Shown in pieces: positions 11,301-23,300 of a stretch of 64,000 nt of DNA; position 1 is the first letter of the stretch; each line of letters opens with the position of its first letter. This DNA is from Blasia pusilla (Eukaryota; Marchantiophyta; Marchantiopsida; Blasiales). The DNA lies in NCBI GenBank assembly GCA_050084515.1, contig CM114275.1:12834001-12898000 (forward strand), given 5' to 3'. A program made the translations under genes and the position numbers. Under the pieces are notes generated by a model. It saw only the letters and a program-made list of their open reading frames with translations, had not been told where the DNA came from and ran no database searches.

Positions 11301-14300
11301 AGTTGAAGGTTTACACACTAGTGCAGTTGCCTGTCAGATAGTGACTCCCTGTATATCGTCCACATGCAGGCAGCAGGAACATAGTTTGGAGTATCCAGTT
11401 GAAGGGGATACTTTCATCGTAGCAGAACCAGCAGAAGATAAGGTCGCTGTCCAGCAGAGTCACAATGAGCCTTTGACCTGGGACTCAACATTAACAGTCG
11501 AAGGGGTTGACAAAATGGTGGAGAACTTACGAAATAGTAAGCTTGAAGCTGAAGATCCTCTCAGTGTAACTGACATCGTCGAAGAACAAAAGAATGTGCT
11601 CAATCAAGGTGGAGATGCGGAGGCTGCACTTCATTCTGATGCAAGGTCTGGTATCACTGCCTACATCTTTGCAACAAGTGGTGCCCCCTGATTTTGGGGA
11701 TTACGATTCCTATGTGTAAATTGGTTTCTTCTGTTACAATTTGAGTTTTCTGCAGCTTCTTGCCAGTTTTAGGAGATCTGCACCAACTGTATGGTGGATC
11801 ATGAAGTACGTGTTGTTGAGGAGCTGGAGGATAAAGTCCTTTCATTGTGAGTTTTTTAGAGGGTCTTGCATTGTATTCATACAACGACCTTCTTGGTTTT
11901 ATTACGGATCAGGATTTGTGTTCAGCTCTGAGATTTCATATGAGTATTGAGGAATTTTGGCCACGTTGGGAAGATGCCATGGACCTCTTGTTGTGATTCG
12001 TTCCATTTGGTTCAGCTAATCCTGATATCTGTGTATGGTTGGATGGGACTCATGGATTTTTTTTTTCATGTGCTGTTCTGTTCCTCTGTGAAGCCCCAAG
12101 CTTGTCACCGAGTATTCTGTAAACCATAAGCTAAAGGATTCTGATGGAAAGAAAGTCCACACGCAAGTACCTGATGTGACTCATGAAACAATCACTGCAA
12201 GCACGGTAGTTGCCTGCGAGTCATTACAAGGAGAACAAAGCAGTGTTTTGTGTAAGGCTTCTGTGAGTTTCAGGTATTGGCATCTTCATGTGTTTAACAG
12301 GTTGGCACCCTATTGAACTAGACCAAACCAATGCTGATCTTCCATCTGTTCACTGAGTATGACATTTACAGTGTGATGTGCGGGTTCAGGTTACTGGAGG
12401 AGAACTTAATTCCTCCGGATCAAACTAAGGAAACAATTCCAGGAGACTTGGAGAGTGAGACAGACGACGATGGTTTTGACTCTCAAAGGGAAGAAGACAA
12501 TAATGATGAGTATGAGGATGAGGATGATGAAGATGATGAAACGGAAGAATCTAACAGCAGCAGTGAGGTGAGTTTTTCACAAAGATATCTCTGGCAGTGT
12601 GCTCTAAATTTGAGCTAACTTCAATCTTGTGTAAGATACATGCAACAATCGACTCATCTTGCTTAGAGGTATACACTCACCTTTTGTAAGAATTTATTAT
12701 GTGTCCTGAGAGAGGTACTGAAACCAAGGTTCTATTTTTGGCCCCCACTTATTCCAGCACGTTTTATTTCGGCAGAGATATGCTACTTACTTTGAGGAGA
12801 TGTCGCGCTGAATTTCGAATGAAAAACACTTAGAAAACTGGTGACTTTGGATGGTGTATGTCTTCCGGAACTGGGACGGTGAACATCATTTCACTTTTCA
12901 TAAGCCTTAGGGTGTACTCCAAAGTTACAAGTGCCTCAAAGATTAGGTCTGAAGTTAATCGATACCTGATTTGTAAAAGCTCTGTTCCAAATAGATTCCT
13001 TCAAGTGAGCTATCAGGGTGAGTTTGGCTTTTTCTTCTCGAACATATCGATTGGTTGTTTAGTTTTTAATGTTCAAAATTGCACTTCAAGGTATTTGGTG
13101 TTTTGTTGCTAGAAGGATAAGCCTTAATGAGTCTACTTCTCAAATGAAGATTCCGTTTGAAGGTCTGGGCTATCCATAGATTACCCGTAGTTATATGTCA
13201 ATCTCCCAGGGAAAGGTGGTTTTGGAAAGCTCTGTGATTTACATATCAGTTTATGAGGTGCATCAAGGTTGAGTTTGGTGAGTCCTTCAAATGTACATTT
13301 CAAGTGCATAGAATTTTTCGAGTTGTCGTGTGCTATGTTCTCATTCAAAGGTTACATCCAATTCCTAGAGTCCGAATGCATCCTTAGTCACCTTTTATCC
13401 AGGATTTCCACCGGCAAATTGGAAGGTTATCTTAGCAATGTATAAATATTGGTCTACTGTGTTAGAGACACAGAGAGCTTGCCAAACCCAATACTTGGTT
13501 TTCCAAATTGTTCTTAGTATTCGCTTTGAAGAGCATTGGAGGTTTGTGTCTACCTCACTCTTGTCTGTGTTGGGTCTGATTGCTAGTAGCCCTTAAATCC
13601 AATGATTCATGATAACCAGGCTGAATTAGAGACCTAGGCCTAAGACTACAGGAGCTCTCCTCTTAAAAAGTGTGATCCATGCTTTAATCATCTCGTTTTT
13701 ATAACTTCCACATGTTCTATTTCTAGTGTGTGATATCATCTTAAGTTCAAGTGGTTTAGAACTGGTGTTGGTGCATGTGTTATGAGGTGAAAATATGGTA
13801 TGTGTAGTACTGGTTTGAGTGAATTCTGTGAAGTAATTGTTTTCCAGGTAATATTTCTCCTATCCTATGGACTTATTCAGTTGTTTACTTGCTGGCACCC
13901 TTGAATGGGTGGTAAAGGATCAATTCACTGCCATGGGAATATTCAACTCTTGATAAATATTAAGAGCAGTGGTAATGCAGTTGGATGTCTTCCAGAGCTT
14001 TTTGAGAGCCGCTGTGATGTCACTCTGTCTGGAGTTCAGTAGAATGAATTTTTACTTACAGTGGATGTTATCTGGTGCCTAGGTTTATCTCAATGACGAA
14101 CAAGTTCAAGAACTTGTGAATGACCTGCTGAAGACTGAAAGCGAGGTATCACTGTGTCCTTGGAGTGGTTTGTTTTCTTCAGTTTTTTGTATGCTAGGTG
14201 AGTGCCTGTGTGTGTCGCACCTCTATGGAAAGCAGCTGTTGGAGGAGAAGAACTTTAATTTCACGACTATACTGTTGTCTTCGTCTACCAATGGTCAGAG

Positions 14301-17300
14301 CGAATGTACTGAAGGTCGGCATAACTTTATGTGTCTTCTCAGGCAGCTGATGCCCAGGAAGTTCTAGAAGAAGAGTCTCTTCTTCGTGTAAGGGAAGAAG
14401 TGAGGATGGAGTTGGCTGAATCACTTGGTGAAGCTGAGGTACTTTTTTGAATTGAAACTTATAGGAACCATTTTGCTTCTCACCTATTGTATGATGTGTG
14501 TAACCTTCAAATGATTATCCTATGCCTAGAATAATCTCCTCAGACTGTGTTTGAGAAGAGAGCAGATACTACAACCCTCTTTGCAATGTTGCCACATATT
14601 GCTTAATTTAGTGTCACCCTAAAATTTCTTTTTTTGTTTTAACATAGATCATACTGGTTCTTTTTACAGTTGGACGCAGCTGTAGAAGAAGAAATGAAGA
14701 CTTACATTGAGCAGTGGGAGGAGAGCTTGGAGGAGTTGCAGGAGCAAAGTTCTCTCTTGCAGGTATCATAGAACATTTATCGTCCACGGTTTAATAATTC
14801 TTAGCTTCCTGCTAGGGCATGCCATTATAAGGGTTTTTTTTCGAATGCATGTGGCGTCTTCTTGTTCCTCACATTAAGCAGATGTATGCTGTACATTGGG
14901 TCATATCAAGTGTTGTCAGATGCATGGTAGCAAATTATGGTTTTCAAAGCCCTGTGCCATATCACACCGGTCGTGATGCAGTTCTGTTTTTCTGGCTGGA
15001 GTATCAACTAGCTACCAATGCAGCGATGTGTCTGTAAGGTGTCCATCATTGATTGTTCCAAGGGGTGTGGGAGAGTGACTTCTGGTGACTGGAAACACAG
15101 GAGAAACTGGAAGATGCGGGTGTTAGTCTCCCGGATCTTTTTAAATGGATTGAAAAACAAGCGCTTGAAGGATGCAGTACCGAGGCATGGAAGAGAAGAA
15201 CTCATTGGGCTGGCCTTGATGCTACAGTAGAGGTTGAGGCTGTTTTGAAACATGCAGAAGAAGATCTCAAAGTAAGGCGTCCAACAAGGAGGTAATCAAG
15301 GCAACTTTTTCAACCACAGTTGAAAAAGTTCTTGGCAGGACTGGTGCTCTGATCTGGATATTGGCATTTGAGTGGTCATATGCAAGTAGGTGAATGTATT
15401 AGATCTTGATGGATTTTCAAATTCATGAGAGCTTTCTGGATTGATTTTCAATTCGTATGAATTATAATTTAATAATCCATTTCATGTGATGATGGGAATG
15501 GTTGTAAGTACGAGGATAAGATACGTAGAAAATGTAGTGGCTATCATGCTCATGAAAATAATGGGAACTCCTTGTGTACCATATCACTTCTGACAACTCA
15601 ATTCTCTTCAAATAGGAAATATGAGTTTTCATAAATTAAGCTCGGTCACGGATGAATGGAACACATAGTAGTCCTATCTATTTAAATTTTTTTTTCATGA
15701 AAAAATATCCATAAGATCTAAACCCCCCAAATAATAACATTATCCCATTTTAATAAAAAATATTTTAAATGGAAGTGTATATGGGAAACTTAAGATGTAT
15801 TGATTGGATGCATATAACGTAATAAAAAGTAAATGAAGGCTATAAACACTTAACAACAAAACTGCCCACTCTCTAGTTCTATGTCAGGAGCGATCATATA
15901 CAGATTCTTATGTTGAGAAAATTATCAGAGCATTCACATAATGAGAGCGTGTGAAGGTGAGGAGGGTTTAAGTGGAACTGTTCGCACCTTTGTTATCCCA
16001 AGGCTCAGAAGGGGTGTGAGATTTTGTGGATCTGTCTCTTTGGACTCATTAGATTAGATAAGTACTCAACCTGCTTAACGCCCATCTTTTTATTGCCTGG
16101 TCGTGCAGTTGAAGGTTTCAGTTAATCTTAAACATTTAGTTAGCAGCTCAGACACATACCCACAACCAGAGTGGGGTTTTACTTCAAGGCACGTGGACAT
16201 TGATCTAATATAGTGTTAGACTTACCTGTCTGAGATTACTGCTCACTGTGGATTTGCATAGTTGAAATCTTGCTAATTGGCTCTATGATTCGGACTCCTG
16301 TAATGATCCATGCACACCTTTTTGTCCTCCAATGTCACTCATATGTCCACTGAACAGGCTTCTCCTACCTCTGATATTCTGCATGAATGTTTAATGAGGT
16401 TAATTTGAAGCTGAGGGATTGAGGATGAAGAAAACAATACTTCTCAATACCATAGCAATCGTTGTGCCTATCTTTACATTTTTGGAGCTGTGTTATTTAA
16501 GGCTAAGTGGTGGTATGGTGGTGGTGTGTTAACACATCAACCTATACTTTAAACAAGTCATAAATATGTACATTGTGGGTGCAGTCAGCGGGGCAAGCTT
16601 GTAGATGAAGGGGCTAGTGGGTTTCTGGAGAGAAAACTTGCTGCTGAGGGTGGAGATGATGCTGCAGTAGGCACATCAAAGCACGAGAGTCGAGATGATG
16701 GCGGTTGGTCGAAAGTTGAGGACCTCCTAGACACTGAGGAGTGTCCTGAGCCTGGGAAATTGATGGGCACCAAAAGATGGGCTGCTGTGTATCTTGCTTC
16801 CACTCCGGAGCAAGCAGCACAACTGGGGTTGGCCTTACCAGGCATAGACACTGTACGAACAATCTGACATCCTGATAATGACCCCTACTATGTATTGTAG
16901 TCACTACCATTGTTGTGATGCTAAGTGCAAGTGGGTGGATGTCTTCTAGCTAGTGCAATTTTAAGATCTGCTTGCAATCCTTCATGGTTGCCACATCAGA
17001 ATGAGATATCATCCTGTCCTTGCGTATGCTATTGTAGAAATTTTCTTTGTGCAGCAGGTGTACTTACTTCATGTCGGTCACAAACAACAAACAGGTGGAA
17101 GAAATTGGTGATGTAGAGTCAGAGAAACGATCGCTTTTCAAAGCTGCCCTAAAAAATGAATGTGAACGAGGACTGACGGAGCGCCAGAAGACTTCCATAA
17201 AAAAGGTAAGTAAATGAATGTGTTCTGGACAGTATAGTATATAGTGGAGATTCTAATGAAGGTCTTCTTTGGCGTAGTATGGTATGAGGGTGAAGGCTTT

Positions 17301-20300
17301 TCTGGAATAACATCGAGGAGTTTTTGGTAGGTAAGAGAAGAAGATGATGTGAAAAAAGGTCGACGGATACAGAATCGACCAAGAAAGCGATTGTCCCGTT
17401 CTCAAGTGAGAAAGTCTATGCAGGTATGTTTGTATCACCTTCTACTTGAATGCAGTTCTTGTGCAACCAGATAAGTTTTTGGCAGAAGTTATAGTGTCAG
17501 TATTGTTTGCAAATCTGGCGACTATCCTTTCATTTTGAATTCCAAACTGCCAGCACTGTGAGAGCAGGTGATGTGTCATAACCCCTAAATGCACAATTGA
17601 ATCAGATCCATGTTCATTACTGCTTCAGGATCTTAAGTTTTAGAATTTTTGGAGTGCATCTACAGTGAGCTTTCCTGGTGGAACTTTAGGTGTGAGGTGT
17701 CTCTGAGTTGAGACAACACATCTGGTCCTTCCTCTTTAGTAGAGGGGAGTTGGAAACTAAGTGATGCAAAGTAAAGATAAATGAGGAAGTGCTAGTGTAC
17801 AAAGACTATAGTATAGACACATGAGGAACGAGGGTAAGTATTGAACCAGTAAACTATGACAACTTATAGAGAGAGTTGCCTGCTGGTGGTTTCAGGATAT
17901 ATATAAATCTGTCCTATGAGACACTTGAGTGGAGACGTTGTAAGAGCACGCTTCTTAGCAGCATGTTAACTTGGTGATCAGTCTGTAGTGGAACAGTTCG
18001 AATTGTCAATGTTAACTTTAAGAAGTCTGGACTAAGTAGGCCGCTGCATGTATATGTCTAATGTGGGCTTACACTTGGATCTTTCCAATTTCTATTGTTT
18101 CATTAGGGTTACAATGTGTTCTCGAGTGGCATATTCTGTAGTCTCTGACAATGGCTGTGTCAACTTTTGATGACAGGTAGTTATTAAAAAATCACCTCCT
18201 GGACTTATAGACAATGAGGGGCTTATACGCAGTAAGGAAGAAATGGAGTGTTCAGGAGGAAAGTCTGTTATGAGTTCAGAGAAGCTTGCACGACCGAGCA
18301 GTGTACGACGTATGAGTGGATCATCGGGAAGAATGTGCAATAAGTGGAGTTCAGGAGAAGGTGCAGAAATCATTGAACTCCTGAGTGATGATGAAGGAGC
18401 TCCAAGTGTAGCTGAAATTGGAACTGATAAGCCGTCAGTTTCTGCTGCTGAGCATCATCTTCAATTTGGAAAGGATTTGGTACATGAAGACAGTCTCCAT
18501 TTGAAGCAAAAGGAAGCATCTTGCATTAATGTTCATGTCATCAAGATAGAAGTTTTGCGTGAGGGTGAAACAGCAAGAGGTGATGTCAAGACTGAAATGG
18601 TACCTGAAGCTGATTTGAGGTCACAAAATGTTCAACAGAGTTCTCCTAAAAAGAAGAGGGTCTCTGAAGATAGACCTCATTGCTGTGACTCTATACAGGA
18701 ATCATCTGCTTTGCCTGAGTTGACAGAGCAAATTAAACGGGCCCATGTTCAATCCCCCTCAGATGTAAATGAGGAACAGCGTTTGAAAAGGCTGAGAGTT
18801 CCTGTTAGAGACAACACTGGCAGTTTTCTCGAGGACACAGTTGCCACTCATGATTCAAAAAGCAATCCATGCCATTCTAGTCCACAAGACATTTCGTGCT
18901 CAAATTACTCTCTCAGGAGGACTGTGGTAATTGACAGTGATGGGGAAAGGGAAGTTGAAGAAGCTGTGTCAGAAAGTTCATTATTGACTCCTATGAAGGC
19001 ACGGGTTAGTAGTGAGGAACCTCAGAGTGACATCCATGATGTAAGAGTCAAGAGTGGATTGGTGGAACCGGGACCTTCCATGTCAGGAGACAAATTTGTG
19101 TATAGTAGAACAAGCCGCCTGTGGAAGGACAAACTAGAGGACTTGGAGACCCAATATAAAAGTAGGAAGAGAAAGTCATTAAGGAGTGACTATCAGGTAG
19201 CTTGCACAACATGTGGAGTAATGCTGAAGGCAAACCTGGTTTTGAGGCATCCAAAACTTGAGGTTCCTTTATGCAAGCAATGCAAGAACCATTATCTGAG
19301 AAGTCCGTTTGGAAAGGTAAGCCGTTTAAAAGCTCCTAAAATGTTTAACTTTGTTTGACATTCAAGTGGGAGATTTGACCCTGTGCGGTGTGAAAGTGGT
19401 ATTTTTGATCAAGCATCGTCCTCCGTGACTCTCGTGCTAACAGGTCAAAGATGACATAGCATTGTCATGTCTCTCATTTTCTAGATGACTATGGCTGGGG
19501 TCAGGAAGTTTATGAGGTGAAGTATTGCTAACTCTTTAATTTTTCTGGTCAGGATGAAGATGGATCGGACTGTGAGTGCAGTTGGTGCGGAGAAGGGGGT
19601 GAAGTTGTTTGCTGCAGTAGGTGTGACAAAGTCTTCTGCCAGGGCTGCATCACTCGAAATTTTGGCTCATCAGAGACCTTCAGAATTGTTACAGATGATG
19701 ACTGGCTGTGCTATTTCTGTAATCCTACTCCGCTGTCCATTCTTACCCAAAAACTAGTGGCAGCGGAGTTACAGGTTGAAGAAATGGAAGAGGGCAGCGA
19801 AGAAGGTGTAGCTTGTCCAGAAGAGGCTGTCAAACATCCTCAAGATGCATCTACCAGACATCCCAAGTAAGCCTCCTCTTGGTTGTGAACAGGGAGCAGC
19901 CAACCAATGGCAATAGCAATGCAAAAAGCTTTCTGATGAATTGTCCAAGAGAAAAGCCTTTTGTTATCTCTGGGAACCATCCATTATCTGGACAAATGAA
20001 GAAGACTAAAATTCCGGATCATGTATGGGAGTTCGGTGAGGCAATTCCTGTTTTAATTCTCCTCTGACCTGAGAGCAGAAATGACAAGCGGCTTGTTACT
20101 TGTGGGGGTTTATCTTACAAAGTGATTCTTACTGTGTGTCAGGAAAGGAAGACATCGAAAGAATATCCGGAAGGTCCTAGATGATGATGAGCTGGAGGAG
20201 AAACAGAAAGAACTATTAGCACTTGAAAAGGTTTGATATTGCACTCCACCAGGAGGAGTTTTTCTAGCCAGTAGTTCTGAGGTCTGTTTTGGAACAATGT

Positions 20301-23300
20301 TCGACTATTTCAGTATTAGTATCTGGGGTGCTGATATCCACAGTTGAGCTTGCATGCATCTAATTTGGATTCGGTGTCCTGCAGGAACGACAGGAGCGGC
20401 TGGAGAAGTGGAAAGCTGTTTCAAATAACAAAAGTATCTTCCGTTCACCTGCACAGAAGAAGATGACTTCCAGAGAACCACCTCAGGCAGAAAGTGAGGA
20501 TATAAGTGGTGGCTTACCTATCAATAACCTTCGAGAACCGGATGAAGAAGCAATAAACATCGCCCCTGGCTTGGCCAGAACTCTGAAACCTCATCAGGTT
20601 TCAACTCACCTCACTACCTGTCTTTTTTCGGACTTTATTGAAGAATTATAACTTATGAGCCAGCCTTTCAGTTTGTAGGAGTGAAAAACTTCCACAATTG
20701 CTTGGCAAAGCCTTGGATTTATAGGTCCTCATTGAAGAAGACACTGTGCAGTTGCCTGGTTGAGACTGTTCTCATTAAGTAGTGCCTGTCGTAGCCTTGC
20801 GACCATAGACCCCTGCCTGTCGTTGCCTGGTTGAGAGAGAGAGCACAAGGGTCATGTAATGTGATTGTGTTCTCTACCAAATATTAGTTGAAGTGCTGAA
20901 GACTTGTCTACTAGTACATATTTGAAGACAGACTACTCTTGACCCAATGCTCTATGTTGACTGCTCCATCTATTGTGAGAGCAGAGAAGTATAGTATGAA
21001 AGATGACACTATAATGGCTGAAATAAGGAATTCCAGGTCCATTCAAGTAGAGATGGGTCCAGCCAGCATTTCCCATATTGATGGTAATTTACATTCTTGT
21101 GAAATAATTGTGCTGTTCAGATATTAGGGGTTCGCTTTATGTGGGAAAACTGTGTTGAGTCGGTGAAGAAAGTCAGGAGTAGTAAGCAAGGATATGGCTG
21201 CATCTTGGCCCATAGTATGGGCCTCGGGAAGACATTGCAGGCAAGTGAGCATTCTTCTCTAAATTGCTTACATGTTCTTTAACCGCTCCATTTCTCAAAT
21301 TCTTCCTGATTTCTTGTCAGTTCTTAAATCCAGTTACCTTGAGAAGGTCAGTCAGGTCTTCCATGAATTTTTCCAGGGCACTGCCTTGATTGTGAATGTT
21401 TTCCTATCCAGTAGCAATTAAGTTCAAACAGATCCATTTCTAAATTATTGTGTGGTTGCTGCGTTTGAACATCTAGGATAGTGATAGCTTCTTAGGACAA
21501 AGGCAGCTTCTATTTGTGTCACTTGTCCTGCATCAACAGGAATACTTTTGTACTTCGAATATTGTGATTTTAAGTGCTATGTCCCTCTTTTATCCTCGCG
21601 GACAATACATCAGTCATTCAGTCCTGCTTTGACCCTTTTATCTGGCCTAGGAATTTCTATTCCAAACTAGGGGTTTCAGGGCCTCCGTTTTCTCTAGGTT
21701 TTCTTGAGAATGGGTGACTTTTCTTTCCAATACATTATGGAAAAAGGAATTAAAAGCATGGGCAAGGAGATTTTATTTTTATGTTGGAAATGGCAGGTTT
21801 GAGTTTGTTGCTATTTCTCTAGAAACTTTGGTTCTGTATGGAGAATTCGAGCAAAGCAAGTTTCTGAAGTAATCTGGGTTTGGCAGGTCATAACGTTTAT
21901 ACACACAGTGCTGAATTCAGATCTTCCATTCCGAACTGCACTTATTGTGGTGCCTGTTAATGTACTGCATAATTGGAAGAGGGAGTTTGAGATCTGGCAA
22001 GCAGATGTCAGCAAGCCTGTGTCTGTGTTCATGCTAGAAGACTCAATCCGGTATTGTTGATCTTCATTTTTTCGCTTTTGCTTACATTCATCTGATATCT
22101 GAGTGTGTGTTACTGATTTTTGATCTTTATTTTGGGAGTTAATCTCATACAAAAAAGGCCTTGTCTCCTTACAGGGAGAATACCAGAAGAGCTTTACTTC
22201 TTAGCTCATGGCAAAGTGACGGTGGAGTCATGCTAATTGGTTACAGTGCATTCCGTAACCTCTCCCTGGGAAAGCATGTCAGAGATAAAGCAACAAGAGA
22301 TGCACTGTGTGAGTCTTTGCAGGTAAAAGGACTAGTTCTTGTTTGCAGGATTTAAGTGCAAAACAGTATGGGTCACATTTTCATGAGAGTTTACTGCCTA
22401 TCTCAGATACAACAGTGTGGTTGGAAGACACAGGTTGTGCTTTTGGCTTGTGCCCTTAACCTTAAGAGTGTCGTTACTGAGGAAATATGAATAAGATAAA
22501 CCGTCTAGATATTACGCCGAATACATACGATACAAGGTAAATGGAGCCAAGTACAAGAAAGAAAAATCTTTTGTTCTACCATGTCAACAATCAACAGTGA
22601 CTTAGGTAGTTTACACATTCTTCCTCTGCGGCTTCACAAAAGAAGCAAAGAGACTGCAGCCAACATTTTTTTAACCTTCTTCTGTAGAGCTTGTGTGTTT
22701 ACCTTTGGGCAGTTTAATCTATATCCAAATGACAAGAACTGCGGAAAGCTCCTCGTGGTTGATTGTACTGGAATCCAGTTAAAAGTTATTTATGAGCCTC
22801 TCAAATAGAAAGGCAGGAGGTCTGTAATGAGAAATTGTGAGGTTGATAGGTCTGAATCTGGATTGTTTCACAGGAGGGGCCAGAAATTGATTTTGCTCAA
22901 TTGTTCTTCATGACCAAATACTGATAGACATTTTACTGTAGTCTGGTTGACGTAGATGAGGAGATCTTATTAGTGACTTCTGTATGCAGAACCCAGGGCC
23001 AGATTTATTAGTGTGTGATGAAGCCCATACGATTAAGAATGGGAAAGCAGACATCACTCAGGTTTTGAAGCAAGTGAAGACTGGACGCCGAATTGCCCTT
23101 ACTGGATCTCCTCTACAGAACAACTTGATGGAGTATTATTGTGTATGTCCCATTTTCAAATGAAGGTTTTGGCTTTTCAAACTGTTTTTTTGGATTACAC
23201 CATTACAATGTTCATTTCTTGACTGGTAATGGATGTCTGGAGTTGAGCATCTGAGACTATGCTGTGCTTTTGCTTTAATTGGTGCTATGCCTGAAGTTTA

